Below the pieces are notes generated by a model that saw only the letters and a program-made list of their open reading frames with translations, was not told the DNA's origin and made no database searches. From CBDFGN01 sp965247065 (GTDB lineage Bacteria; Bacteroidota; Bacteroidia; Cytophagales; Cyclobacteriaceae), in NCBI GenBank assembly GCA_965247065.1, contig CBDFGN010000006.1, forward strand, positions 1,178,001-1,242,000: DNA of 64,000 nt, in the 5' to 3' direction. Position 1 is the stretch's first letter, and each line of letters opens with the position of its first letter. The translations under genes and the position numbers were made by a program. This document shows, in pieces, positions 1-9,474 of the stretch.

Positions 1-379
1 AGCCCAAATTACGTACGAGCCTGATAAGATTACATTTTCCCAACTGCTGGAGGTGTTTTGGCAGACTCACGATCCAACTACCCTAAATCAGCAAGGGTAT
101 GATGTGGGTAGTCAGTACCGTTCCGCAATTTTTTACCACAGTGAGGAGCAGCGGGAAATAGCTCAAAGGTTCAAAGACGAACTTGACAATTCGGGTGCTT
201 GGGATGATCCAATTGTCACCGAGATCGTACCCCTTACCCGATTTTATGAAGCTGAGGACTACCACCAGAATTACTACGATCTAAATGGCGCCCAGCCTTA
301 TTGCACCTATGTCATAAAACCAAAGCTGGATAAGCTCAGGAAGGTTTTTGGTGATAAGCTGAAGAAAATTGAGCAGTGA
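1..379 (+). CDS. msrA: Peptide-methionine (S)-S-oxide reductase MsrA, C-terminal part (5' end outside window)
   Basis: Reading frame 2 is open from the first base to a TGA at 377-379, giving the last 125 residues of the protein. The string HDPTTLNQQGYDVGSQYRSA is the conserved core of MsrA, which reduces methionine-S-sulfoxide in oxidised proteins and free methionine in the cytoplasm. The catalytic GCFW motif lies upstream of the window and cannot be checked. The GTG at 53 is internal and not a real start, because the conserved frame continues upstream of it. The stop codon abuts the stop of the convergent gene with no gap, so any terminator must lie inside one of the two coding regions. Confidence 0.93.
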   Translation, partial: AQITYEPDKITFSQLLEVFWQTHDPTTLNQQGYDVGSQYRSAIFYHSEEQREIAQRFKDELDNSGAWDDPIVTEIVPLTRFYEAEDYHQNYYDLNGAQPYCTYVIKPKLDKLRKVFGDKLKKIEQ

Positions 380-1624
380 TCAACTAATCCCCGCTGTAGG
401 GGCCTGCCCGTTTGAGAGCCACAATTGGTTGAAATTGTCAAGCACCTGTTTAGGGGTTGGTCTTTTTCGATCGTATTTGAGGCGGGTAACTTCCAGTCGT
501 CCCTTGGTTTGCTTTTCCTTACGGTATCCAAGAAGATGAAACAAGCCCAGTGCCTTTAGAGCAACTTTGGGATTAATCACCATTGTCGCCTCTTTTTCAG
601 GGTGAGCTTTTACTCCTAGCAAGTATCCTAACATTTTGTCCAACTGCAGGTTTCGAAGAGTTTCGGAAATCCGCAGCCAGGTCGGATTAACCTGCCTTAC
701 AATAAAAAATCCATCATCCCCCAGTTCCTGATACAATGGCAAGAAGATCCTTCCTGCCAATGGAGCCTCTACCGGGCCCCCTACAGTGTGGGCCACATGC
801 TCTCCCTTTTCAATTCTCTGGAAATTCACGAATTCGGGCTTCATTTTGAAATTATCCACAGGATCAATTTGCTCCCGGTACGTCACTTCAAATATGCGGC
901 GGTGCTCAGGGCTCTCCTTAGCCAGAATCTGGTAAAATCGACTGAATCCGGGTATATCTCCAGGTTTTATGCACTTCAATCGCTTTAGCATCAGCCAGAT
1001 GAAGGCATGTTGATTTTCGACTGAGGCCCAATCCGTATGTTGACCGGCTTCAAAAAGCAGCGAGGATATGCCCAGTTCGCTCAGTATGCTCAACAGGGTT
1101 CCATCCATTTGTTCTTCCAAACCCAGAATTACAGGAACCGGGATTCCTCTAACCAACCTGCGGTTTCGAAGGGTATCGTTAATAGATACGAACGGAACAC
1201 TCTCCGATGAAGTGGAATGCAGATCAAAAACAAAGATTTCTCTGGTGGCGTCATTTACTACCTGCTGCAGGTAATTCACCATTTCTTTTCTTTGTTCGTC
1301 CTCGGCATATTGAAGTGATTTATCATTGATCAACCGATCAATGTAAAGATTCCAATTTCGGTTCAGGTCCTCATCTATGAAGCGTTTGTTTTGTGATAGT
1401 GCCTCTAGATTTCCAGTTATACCTATCACGGTGCCCCTGAAATCCGGCTTTAACTGATCCAAGCGCTCGAACACCTTTTTCAGGGCTAATATACCGGATG
1501 GTTCATTTCCGTGCATCCCTGCAACAAACAATGCAATTGGCCCAGGTGTTTTGCCCTTGTAGTAACCAATTTGGCGCTCGAGTTGAAAGGTTCGCTCAAA
1601 GGAAGTGAACGGCGCCTCAGTCAT
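380..1624 (-). CDS. Succinylglutamate desuccinylase/aspartoacylase (AstE/AspA) family zinc hydrolase
   Basis: A 414-residue protein with the M14-like zinc-site signature of the AstE/AspA family: MHGNEPSG (His38, Glu41), DLNRNW (86-91) and FDLHSTSS (His136). Members remove an acyl group from an N-acyl amino acid or cleave related amides. The substrate cannot be read from sequence, and no arginine-catabolism genes are nearby, so this is unlikely to be AstE proper. There is no signal peptide, so it should be cytoplasmic. The 414 residues are longer than AstE (about 320), with about 100 extra C-terminal residues of unknown role. The ATG is at 1622-1624. Confidence 0.85.
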   Translation of the reverse strand: MTEAPFTSFERTFQLERQIGYYKGKTPGPIALFVAGMHGNEPSGILALKKVFERLDQLKPDFRGTVIGITGNLEALSQNKRFIDEDLNRNWNLYIDRLINDKSLQYAEDEQRKEMVNYLQQVVNDATREIFVFDLHSTSSESVPFVSINDTLRNRRLVRGIPVPVILGLEEQMDGTLLSILSELGISSLLFEAGQHTDWASVENQHAFIWLMLKRLKCIKPGDIPGFSRFYQILAKESPEHRRIFEVTYREQIDPVDNFKMKPEFVNFQRIEKGEHVAHTVGGPVEAPLAGRIFLPLYQELGDDGFFIVRQVNPTWLRISETLRNLQLDKMLGYLLGVKAHPEKEATMVINPKVALKALGLFHLLGYRKEKQTKGRLEVTRLKYDRKRPTPKQVLDNFNQLWLSNGQAPTAGIS

Positions 1625-2069
1625 TTATCTTCATTGGACTTTAACATTCTTTGAAAACCCTGACCGAAACTCGCCTTATAGGTTCGCAGTCGGTTGGTTG
1701 TCATTTTGGGCTAACCGCTTTATTATTGAACGCCTGGGGCCTTGTTATTTAAGCAACTGATTGGCACCAGGCGCCACAATTTTTGGTTTTTTGATCCTAT
1801 TTATAAACAATCTCTTATGAGAGTCCAGCATCCAGCGGTAGCCAGTTCGACGGGTATCACCGGTCTCGAATAATACCTAAATATAAGTCAATGTCCTCAC
1901 TATTCACACTGGTCCTATTCAGTCCCTGCTTGCTAATTCAACTTCCTGGCAGGAATCCATTCCGGAATTGTCAAACCCAGTTCGCGCCAAAAGCCGGACC
2001 CGCCCATTTGGGGAAGAGGTTTACCATAGGAGCCCGAATTGGCTAAACTACCTAAAGCACGTAATCATT
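1625..2069. other. Intergenic stretch without a recognisable gene
   Basis: About 445 bases between the AstE-like gene and the promoter-like site at 2070. I find no convincing reading frame, hairpin or repeat. A short open stretch ending near 2040 on the plus strand resembles nothing I recognise and could be a gene remnant. Confidence 0.5.
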
Positions 2070-2077
2070 TACTTTTG
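2070..2077 (+). promoter_or_regulatory. Candidate Bacteroidota -7 box (TACTTTTG)
   Basis: TACTTTTG fits the TAnnTTTG consensus and lies 43 bases before the ATG at 2121. No TTTG is visible at the usual distance upstream, so the match is partial. If functional it drives the chimeric pseudogene. Confidence 0.35.
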
Positions 2078-2120
2078 TTAGCTTAGGCTCATCACTTCGC
2101 ATATCTTGAGGAAAAAAAAA

Positions 2121-2463
2121 ATGGACATGAAGAGCTTGACTTGCCAGCTGCTATTTTGTCCCATTTTGATGAAAGCCCAGATCGCTCGAACCATAAACGA
2201 TATGGTAACCAGGTCTGAGGTCGAATCACACATCAGGTTCCTTGCCTCGGACGCCATGCGGGGTCGGGGCAATAATTCCCCTGAAATTGAAATCGCCGCC
2301 GAATACATCGCCACTAGATTCAGGGTTTACGGCACAGAGCCTGCAAATGGTGAATCTTATTTTCAGGAGGTAGAACTGATGAAGACCACCCCACCTGCCA
2401 GTGGCAGCCTGAGTATCGAAGATGAAATTTTACAACAGGGAGTCGACATGCTGGGGATCGAAG
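2121..2463 (+). pseudogene. M28-family aminopeptidase, N-terminal remnant
   Basis: From the ATG at 2121 the frame encodes a short signal-like leader and then VESHIRFLASDAMRGR and AAEYIATRFRVYGTEP. This is the opening of secreted M28 metallopeptidases, where FLASD-x-x-x-GR precedes the protease-associated domain. The resemblance lasts for about 110 residues and is lost near 2460, well before any zinc ligand, so no active peptidase can be made. The sequence that follows is a fragment of an unrelated MaoC gene in another frame. A complete M28 peptidase of a different architecture lies just downstream, so the two are not simple duplicates. Confidence 0.7.
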
Positions 2464-2676
2464 GTTTTGGATTTACCAGGACCGGGAACGGTTTTTATGA
2501 GCCAGGAATAGAAATTTGCTGCTCCCGTTTTCATCGGGGATACCATTCGGGCGCAATTAGAAGTTTTGAGCATTCACGAGAGCAAGCCGGTAACCCAGTT
2601 GAGGATGGAAGTGTATCGCGGCGAAGCGGAGCTTGTATTGGAGGGTGAAGCTTGGTGTTATACTTTCCAAGGCTAA
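2464..2676 (+). pseudogene. MaoC-like (hot-dog fold) acyl dehydratase, C-terminal remnant
   Basis: In frame 1, beginning KVLDLPGPGTVF at 2461, the translation gives a MaoC-type tail: PGPGTVFMSQE, an in-frame TAG at 2509-2511, then KFAAPVFIGDTIRAQLEV and LVLEGEAWCY before a TAA at 2674. The PVFIGDTI and VLEGEA strings are typical of the second half of MaoC-family enoyl-CoA hydratases. The catalytic Asp/His half is missing, and the TAG falls where the family usually has a hydrophobic residue. This is an inactive fragment fused to an M28 head, which suggests a deletion that joined two unrelated genes. Confidence 0.65.
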
Positions 2677-2697
2677 ATAGGCAGTTTAATAGTTGCA

Positions 2698-4983
2698 ATG
2701 CATCTGAACCACTGGACGACTACTACTTTAACGCTCGGCATGATCGCTGGGGCTTCGGTTCTTGGATTTCGTCATTACGCCCCACCTCAGATAGTACCGG
2801 CAACTGCAGCTGCTGGACATTTTTCAGCTGAACGGGCGTCGAGGCACCTGAAAAAGATCACAATCGAACCCCATCCTGTAGGCTCAGAAGGAAATCGGAG
2901 GGTCAGAGAATACTTGCTTCAGTCTATCAAGCAACTTGGTCTGGATGGCCAGGTTCAAACAGCCACCGGCATTTCGACGATAGATGGATTGAATGCGGCT
3001 ACCGTTCACAATGTAATGGCCCGGAAACCCGGCTCAAGGAGTTCTCGGGCCATTTTGTTGGTTGCTCATTATGATGCAGTTCCCCATTCATTTGGGGCTG
3101 GGGACGACGGCGCCGGTGTTGCGGCCATTCTGGAAACGGTTCGTGCTCTAAATACTCAACCTGTCCTGACAAATGATCTCATTGTTCTCTTCACTGACGG
3201 GGAGGAACAAGGGATGCTGGGAGCCGAGGCGTTCACCGGGCACCCCTGGATGGAGGACGTCGGATTGGTACTTAATTTTGAGGGTCGAGGAAGCAATGGA
3301 CCCGTCTTTATGTTTGAGACCAGTCGGCAAAATGGCATCCTGATAGAAGAATTGTCCAGGGTCGCCCCCAAGCCTGTAACCAATTCACTCACGTATGAAG
3401 TCTACAAGCTTTTACCGAATTACACTGACTTCACGGTTTTCAATTCGATGAAGGACCCACCTCCGGGGTACAACTTCAGTTTCATTCATCAGCATGCTCA
3501 CTACCATACTCCTCTCGATAATTTTGACCAAGTCGACCTTCGGTCCGTGCAACACCACGGTTCGTATATGCTTTCCCTAGTGCGCCACTTTGGTGATCAG
3601 GACCTGACCAACTTAAAGGCGCTTGACCGTATTTTCTTTGCCTTTCCCGGCTTGGGCCTGATCCATTACTCGGGGTTGGCAGGTTATCTTTTTTCCGGAT
3701 TAAGCGTTCTGCTCTTTGGAGGCCTGGTTTACCTGGCCTTTTCACGAAATTTGATAAACGCCCGGGGGCTATTTTTTGGATCTATGAGTCTGATGGTGAT
3801 CCTGTTGGTCGGTCCGACACTGATTTTTGCCTGCTGGCAAGGCATTATTCTCTTGTTTCCTCAATATGCTTTAGTTCAGCATGGAGCGCCCTACAATGCC
3901 ATCTACTATCTGGTGGCCTTCTGCGCACTATCAGGGCTTATCGCAATTGGGGTCGTCTTTGCCTTTCGTCATCGAACCTCGGCCCTGGAGTTTACTGTCG
4001 CCTCGCTAATGGTGTGGGTCCTGTTGGGTCTCCTCACCACTTTTTTTCTCGCCGGCGCATCGTTTTTATTTGTTTGGCCATCCCTTGCTGTAATTGTCGC
4101 TTTAACCTTGTCTATTTTGCTGGAGGAAGGCCTGCTTCGGTTACTTATGGTTACTGGTTTGGTTGGGTTAGCCGTGGCCCTGTTCAGCCCGATAATTTGG
4201 CTTTTACAGGTGGCTTTAACTATACAGCTAATACCGGTTTCGATCGTTCTGGCGGTCTTGCTGATTTGTATCGCCTACTTACCCATAAGCTGGGTTATGG
4301 ACGCCAATCGCATGCTCTTGCCAACTAGCTTGTCCCTGGTCTGTTTGTCGGGCCTGATTGGAGGAAGCCTCACCGCCGGCTACAACTCTGATCGCAAACA
4401 AGGCACTCAAATGCTCTTTGTAATCGATGCGGATCTAAAGGAGGCTAATTGGGTGAGCTATTATTCAGACCCATGGACCCGGCAGTTCTTAGGAAGCAAT
4501 CCGGCGAAAGGAGACTTGTCCCATCTGAAGTTTTTCCGGAATCCGTTTTACGCCCCAGTATCACCGGGTCAGTATTCCGTGCCGCTGGTGGATTTCAGAG
4601 ACACGGTCGTAGGGACAGTGAGGGAAATTGAGGTATACATTGTTACACAAGAAAAGGTGAGAAATTTGATGTTTCATTTGGAAGACCAGTCAGTGTCTAT
4701 TAGACAGTTGGCTATCAACGGAACCCCGGTTCCTGAGCAGGCATATGGGCCGTCTGGTATTCGTACTTATGGAGCAGGCAATTTTCTTAGATTCTTTGGA
4801 GTCGCTAACGGATTTACCAAACTGACGCTTTCGGTTGATAGTGGGCAACGACTTGTACTTAGATTGATTGCGCTGATACCCGGATTGCCGGAAGTTGATA
4901 GCGATGAAAGAATTCTACCTCAGGATTTAATGCCTAAGCGATTCTCTCACTATACTTTGATCGAAAAAAATTACGAACTCTGA
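2698..4983 (+). CDS. Membrane-anchored M28-family zinc metallopeptidase (Pff1-like)
   Basis: A 761-residue protein with an N-terminal membrane segment (residues 8-24), an M28 peptidase domain (about 45-310), roughly eight hydrophobic segments (about 320-580) and a C-terminal extracytoplasmic domain. The zinc and catalytic residues are visible in VAHYDAVP (His124, Asp126), GAGDDGAG (Asp136) and FTDGEEQG (Glu169, Glu170), with a further histidine in HQHAHYHTPLDNF. The layout resembles the yeast vacuolar membrane protease Pff1 and its bacterial relatives. It probably trims peptides at the periplasmic face; the substrate is unknown. Its last 13 bases overlap the convergent DUF2834 gene. Confidence 0.88.
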   Translation: MHLNHWTTTTLTLGMIAGASVLGFRHYAPPQIVPATAAAGHFSAERASRHLKKITIEPHPVGSEGNRRVREYLLQSIKQLGLDGQVQTATGISTIDGLNAATVHNVMARKPGSRSSRAILLVAHYDAVPHSFGAGDDGAGVAAILETVRALNTQPVLTNDLIVLFTDGEEQGMLGAEAFTGHPWMEDVGLVLNFEGRGSNGPVFMFETSRQNGILIEELSRVAPKPVTNSLTYEVYKLLPNYTDFTVFNSMKDPPPGYNFSFIHQHAHYHTPLDNFDQVDLRSVQHHGSYMLSLVRHFGDQDLTNLKALDRIFFAFPGLGLIHYSGLAGYLFSGLSVLLFGGLVYLAFSRNLINARGLFFGSMSLMVILLVGPTLIFACWQGIILLFPQYALVQHGAPYNAIYYLVAFCALSGLIAIGVVFAFRHRTSALEFTVASLMVWVLLGLLTTFFLAGASFLFVWPSLAVIVALTLSILLEEGLLRLLMVTGLVGLAVALFSPIIWLLQVALTIQLIPVSIVLAVLLICIAYLPISWVMDANRMLLPTSLSLVCLSGLIGGSLTAGYNSDRKQGTQMLFVIDADLKEANWVSYYSDPWTRQFLGSNPAKGDLSHLKFFRNPFYAPVSPGQYSVPLVDFRDTVVGTVREIEVYIVTQEKVRNLMFHLEDQSVSIRQLAINGTPVPEQAYGPSGIRTYGAGNFLRFFGVANGFTKLTLSVDSGQRLVLRLIALIPGLPEVDSDERILPQDLMPKRFSHYTLIEKNYEL

Positions 4984-5300
4984 CGAGCCGACTCCCTTTG
5001 ATACAGAAATAGGGGTAAGGTTCCGGCCATTCCGAAAAGCATGGTTAGAAACCAGATCAACCAGGGCCTTTTCAAACCCTGCCGCCCGGACTCGATCCAT
5101 GTCCAAGTAAAAAAGACTACCACCACGAACAGCAGGTCAACTACGAAAGCAGTGGAGATGTCGTTGACGAACATACCCTGAATGGTTGCCATGGGATTTA
5201 TCCAAAGCAGTAGGTTTCCGGTTTGAACCGACACCTTGGTAACAAAAATGTTGGGTAGGACGAATCCAATCCCGGATAAAACTAGATAGGTTCTCTTCAT
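4971..5300 (-). CDS. DUF2834 family small membrane protein
   Basis: A 109-residue protein with three or four hydrophobic segments and the family pattern LPNIFV, then INPMATIQGMFVNDISTAFV, then a tryptophan-rich helix. DUF2834 proteins are small integral membrane proteins of unknown function, sometimes annotated as terpene cyclase-like. I place the start at the ATG at 5298-5300 (MKRTYLVLS). The frame stays open to a GTG at 5408, but the extra 36 residues are polar and unlike the family. The 3' end overlaps the M28 gene by 13 bases. Confidence 0.75.
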   Translation of the reverse strand: MKRTYLVLSGIGFVLPNIFVTKVSVQTGNLLLWINPMATIQGMFVNDISTAFVVDLLFVVVVFFTWTWIESGRQGLKRPWLIWFLTMLFGMAGTLPLFLYQRESARQSS

Positions 5301-5780
5301 ATTTCTTAACTGTGAGCCTTTTAAATGCCTAATTCTGTGTGGTCTCTGAATTCGGCCTTCAAGTGTGTCCAATTGCTGAGAAAAAGAGATGGGACCTGGA
5401 CTAGTCACGAACTCTCGCTGAATAGTAACACCCGGCGGCCAAGAATCCTTATGCCTTTTTAAACGATAAAGATGACAAAAGGATAGATCGAGGGTGCTAG
5501 CTCAACGGAGCGTTGAAGTGTTTATGGTATTAGGGCTATAGAACACCTTTGAAAAATCAGGAATTGATTTTCAGATGTTGATAATCCAGGGGCCCGGGGA
5601 GTTGGTGATGAGAGCACTTCTATACATGCATTAAAGGGTCCATTAGATTTAACCCGCAGATTCATTGAAGTACCAGGAGAAATACGAAGAGATATTTGAT
5701 CAGCCCATGGGCGGCCGGCTTACAATAGAAAATTAGCGTTCATAATCAACAGACCCAGGTCCATGCCCGGCTTGGGCTTT
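5301..5780. other. Intergenic stretch without a recognisable gene
   Basis: About 480 bases upstream of the DUF2834 gene and downstream of the VPS10-type gene. I see no convincing coding frame. A small GC-rich inverted repeat (GCCC/GGGC) followed by five T lies at 5763-5780, but it points away from the gene that ends here, so I do not call it a terminator. Confidence 0.5.
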
Positions 5781-8700
5781 TTACGGTTCCGGAATGATTA
5801 AGGGCACGTTGTTTCCGGACAGGAGATCCACGAAACGTCGCAGGTCAACTTCCATGATGTGATCGTAGCCCTGGTTGAAGGGCTCATATTCGTCGAGAAG
5901 ATCAGACCAACGTTCCAGTTCACCCCCGGAAGGTTTGCTATGTTGATCGATTACCACGCGGTAGAGTCGAATGATGTGATTGGTGAATTTCCTGGGATAA
6001 TTTAGCTCGTCCTGCGAGGATTCTATTTGGGATTGATAGATCAAATCTTCCAGGCCTTTCAGCTTAAGATTGATCTCTACCGCCATAATTGCAATAGCAG
6101 AATCGTAACCTGCCTTCTGAGGGCGCTGGGCCACGTTTGATACTTGCTCTCTAATGCTCCTTAAGTTCCTTACCTGGTTTTGTGATTTTTCAATCAGGTC
6201 GCCAATCTGTTTAGCCAGTTCAAAATTGAGACGCAATTCATTATCGGTTACTCTCCAGCGGGGATCCTTGAGAATCGAAAAACTTTGCTCTGAGGTGTCA
6301 CTGTCTACGATAATGCGGATCGTGTATTTTCCCGGAGGCGCCCACGGACCTACCCCGGGGAAGGTCATATCCATCATGACCAAGTCAGGCACCAATGGCG
6401 GGGGAGGATATCTTAAATCCCACCGTAGAAAGTTGAGCCCACTTTTAGGTTCTAATCTTGAGTAACTCGAGTCGGAATCGGTAGACCACTTGCGGATGAG
6501 TCCGCCCTTCTGATCCAATACTGCAAGTGATACATCAGGGGAATCTATTTGATTGAGAAAATAGTCAAATCTTGCCTCGTAGGCCGCTGTTTGAGGAGAT
6601 GGTTTGACACTAAACCCTTTTATGTTGAACCTGTATGTATCGGACGGTCCAAAAAGATGATATGGTGAAACCAGGGTTTCATTGGTTAACTGCCGGATTA
6701 CGCCAAGATCATCAAGAATCCAAAACCCCCGGCCCTGCGTGCTCAAAACCAGACTACGATTTTTAACCTCAAGGTCGGTAACTGGGGTCTTCGGTAAATT
6801 AGATTGAAAGGGCTTCCATGAGGTGCCATGGTTGAGAGAAATATACATTCCAAATTCAGTTCCGGCATATAGAACGTCCTTTTTAACGGGGTCCACCGCA
6901 ATCGCTCGAACAAAGTGGGTAGGCGCTATGCCATTGGATGCTGAGGTCAGGTTTTTCCAGCTTTGCCCAAAGTCGGCGGTATGAAAAATGTACGGCTGGA
7001 AATCGTTTCTGCGATACCGGTACACCACCACGTAGGCTTCCCCATCCTTATAAGGGGAGAGTTCAATGTCATTTACAGTTCCCTCGGACGGAAGAGTTGT
7101 GGGAGTGACGTTTTTCCAAGTGCGTCCACCATCCCGGGTGACATGAATCAATCCGTCGTCACTGCCTAACCAAAGAACCAACGGATTGGTCAGGCTTTCG
7201 GCAAAAGAAAAAATGGTGGAGTATACTTCAACTCCTGTAGCATCATGTTGAATAGGACCCCCGGGGATTCCGTGATATTTGTCAAGGGCCAAAGTCAGAT
7301 CGGGACTGATAGTTTCCCATGTCTGACCCTTGTCGGTTGTGCGATGAACGTAGTTCGAGGTGTGATAAACTATATCAGGGTCATGATTTGATATGTGAAT
7401 CGGAAAATTCCACTGCCATCGGTATTTAAGATCTCGTTGCTCAGTACCCTCGGTGTAATGCGGATAGACCCCGACGAATCTCTTATGATCGGACGTCCTT
7501 TCTACTCTTGTCAATATGCCACTGTAGCCACCCGCGTAGATGATATTCGGGTCATGAGGATTGACGGCCACATGGCCACTCTCTCCTCCACCAACGTCGA
7601 ACCAAACTTGTTTGGGATGAACTCCACCACTTGATCGGCTTGGAACGGATATTGTGGTATTATCTTGCTGCCCGGCGTAAAGTCTGAACGGAAACTGATC
7701 GTCCGTGGAAAGTCTATACAACTCCGCAGTGGGCTGATTGTTAATACTGGACCAGGTTTGTCCCCCATTCAAAGTCACTGTGGCTCCGCCGTCAGTGCTG
7801 TTGATCATAATCTGGGGATTATCCGGATTTATCCAGAGATCATGATTGTCTAGGTGTGGTACAGGGTAGGAGTGATCAAAAGTCTTCCCGGCGTCAATGG
7901 ACCGATAAAACCTTGTATTAGTCACGAAAACAGTATTTTGGTCGCTTGGGTGAGCAAAGATCCGGGAGTAATACCAACCTCGCTGCCGTAGCTTATGATC
8001 ACGATTGACCCGGGCGAAGCTGTCTCCGCCGTCATCCGATCGATAAACTCCTCCCATTTTTTCATCGGCAGCCTGTTGTATCACCCAAATTCGGTCCGGA
8101 TTGCTCGGAGATACATCTACGCCAATTCTTCCTAGCAACCCAGTCGGTAAGCCGTTTTCAACTCTGTTCCAGGTTTCGCCACCGTTCTTAGTCTTATATA
8201 ATCCTCCCTCGGTGCTGCCATCGATTAGGGTCCAGGGCTTTCGCTCCACACGCCACATTGCGGCCCAAATAACCCGGGTGTTCATGGGATGCATGGCCAA
8301 GTCCACGGCACCGGTGCTGTCGCTCAAGTGCAATACCTGCTTCCAATTTCCGCCTCCATCGTCGGTTCTATAAACACCCCGATTTGGATCGGGTCCAAAT
8401 ATATTCCCTAAAACCGCCACATAAACTAAATCGGGGTTGGTGGGGTGGACTAGGATATCACCAATTTGACCAGCTTTTTCCAGACCGATGAACTCCCAGG
8501 TTTTTCCGCTATTCTCCGATTTATACATACCAATGCCAGCCGAAACATTGCCTCGTGGACTGTCGGAGCCCGTTCCAACGTAAACAAAACTGGAATTGGA
8601 AGCAGCTACTGCAATAGCACCAATGCTCCCACAATCGATCTGGCCATCGGAAATATTAATCCAGCTGTTTCCGGCATCGGTTGTTTTCCAGACCCCACCG

Positions 8701-8912
8701 CCCGTAGAGCCCATAAAAAAGGTGAAGGGCTGGTCAGTGACACCGGCTACCGCTGTAACTCTCCCTCCTCGATAAGGCCCCGCAAAACGGTATTCGAGAG
8801 TCTCCAAGAATTGGTCGTCAACCTCACTCAGTTTCTTTGGAAGACCTTGGCCAAAGGAACAACATGCCAGGAGCGCTATCCCAAGACCAATAAAAATGGT
8901 TTTACCGCCCAT
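5781..8912 (-). CDS. VPS10/sortilin-type beta-propeller protein with Asp-box (BNR) repeats, exported
   Basis: A 1043-residue protein with about ten Asp-box motifs of the form S/T-x-D-x-G-x-x-W, such as TTDAGNSW, SENSGKTW, TDDGGGNW, KNGGETW, TDKGQTW and TRDGGRTW. They form the beta-propellers of the VPS10/sortilin group. The start is the ATG at 8910-8912, giving a leader with LLAC, so the product may be a lipoprotein or be cut by signal peptidase I. The last 350 residues lack Asp boxes and contain a coiled-coil-prone stretch. Bacterial members are surface or periplasmic proteins of unclear role, often annotated as glycosyl hydrolases, but no catalytic site is evident. There is no T9SS tail. 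Confidence 0.85.
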   Translation of the reverse strand: MGGKTIFIGLGIALLACCSFGQGLPKKLSEVDDQFLETLEYRFAGPYRGGRVTAVAGVTDQPFTFFMGSTGGGVWKTTDAGNSWINISDGQIDCGSIGAIAVAASNSSFVYVGTGSDSPRGNVSAGIGMYKSENSGKTWEFIGLEKAGQIGDILVHPTNPDLVYVAVLGNIFGPDPNRGVYRTDDGGGNWKQVLHLSDSTGAVDLAMHPMNTRVIWAAMWRVERKPWTLIDGSTEGGLYKTKNGGETWNRVENGLPTGLLGRIGVDVSPSNPDRIWVIQQAADEKMGGVYRSDDGGDSFARVNRDHKLRQRGWYYSRIFAHPSDQNTVFVTNTRFYRSIDAGKTFDHSYPVPHLDNHDLWINPDNPQIMINSTDGGATVTLNGGQTWSSINNQPTAELYRLSTDDQFPFRLYAGQQDNTTISVPSRSSGGVHPKQVWFDVGGGESGHVAVNPHDPNIIYAGGYSGILTRVERTSDHKRFVGVYPHYTEGTEQRDLKYRWQWNFPIHISNHDPDIVYHTSNYVHRTTDKGQTWETISPDLTLALDKYHGIPGGPIQHDATGVEVYSTIFSFAESLTNPLVLWLGSDDGLIHVTRDGGRTWKNVTPTTLPSEGTVNDIELSPYKDGEAYVVVYRYRRNDFQPYIFHTADFGQSWKNLTSASNGIAPTHFVRAIAVDPVKKDVLYAGTEFGMYISLNHGTSWKPFQSNLPKTPVTDLEVKNRSLVLSTQGRGFWILDDLGVIRQLTNETLVSPYHLFGPSDTYRFNIKGFSVKPSPQTAAYEARFDYFLNQIDSPDVSLAVLDQKGGLIRKWSTDSDSSYSRLEPKSGLNFLRWDLRYPPPPLVPDLVMMDMTFPGVGPWAPPGKYTIRIIVDSDTSEQSFSILKDPRWRVTDNELRLNFELAKQIGDLIEKSQNQVRNLRSIREQVSNVAQRPQKAGYDSAIAIMAVEINLKLKGLEDLIYQSQIESSQDELNYPRKFTNHIIRLYRVVIDQHSKPSGGELERWSDLLDEYEPFNQGYDHIMEVDLRRFVDLLSGNNVPLIIPEP

Positions 8913-9066
8913 AAGGTTTGTCGGAGTCCAATTGCAGAGCAAACGCGGTGGCTAAAATAAGTATGCCATTATAATAATCAAACTGCAGCATGAGTGACGT
9001 CATAATATGAATACACTAAAAAGGGTTCTTTTGATAATGACCAACAGAATTAAAATGGAGGGCAAT

Positions 9067-9470
9067 ATGCCAGTAAAAAAAATAAAGGAATTCTTTGATA
9101 ATCATGGGGTTGAGCATGTATTGATCAGCCATTCCCAGGCTTTTACTGTCCAGCAGGGGTTGGGGCATCGATGGCCAAAAGAGTGATTGATTAGCTAAAT
9201 GGCAAAATGGCCATAGCCGTATTGACCGCTTCTTACAGAATGGATCTGGATAGGCTACGTGAACTCATCGGTGAGGAAGCCATGCTGGCTGCCATGATGG
9301 AATTTCAGGATGTCTTCCCAGGTTGGGAGGTAGGTTCCATGCCCCCATTGGACGTTTCTGTGCTATAGAGACCTTTGTGAGCGCCAGGCTTGCAGAGGAT
9401 GAATAAATTGCTTTCAGCGCCGGAACTCATACCGAAGTGATTCGGATGCCATTCAAGGCGTTCCTGATGT
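9067..9470 (+). pseudogene. YbaK/aminoacyl-tRNA deacylase, decayed
   Basis: Three frames together reconstruct a YbaK-type deacylase. Frame 1 from the ATG at 9067 gives MPVKKIKEFFDNHGVEH and SHSQAFTVQQ. Frame 0 from about 9165 gives MAKRVID, a TAG at 9192, then LNGKMAIAVLTASYRMDL and FPGWEVGSMPP, ending in a TAG at 9366. Frame 2 gives VSARLAEDE, a TAA, then FSAGTHTEVIRMPFKAF. Intact relatives hydrolyse mischarged tRNAs such as Cys-tRNA(Pro). Two frame changes and at least two internal stops mean no functional product. The order of segments is intact, so this is decay in place rather than rearrangement. Confidence 0.82.
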
Positions 9471-9474
9471 TCGA

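Noticed and set aside
5763..5780. Possible terminator
   Set aside because: The T-run is on the wrong side for the gene that ends here, and the stem is only four pairs.
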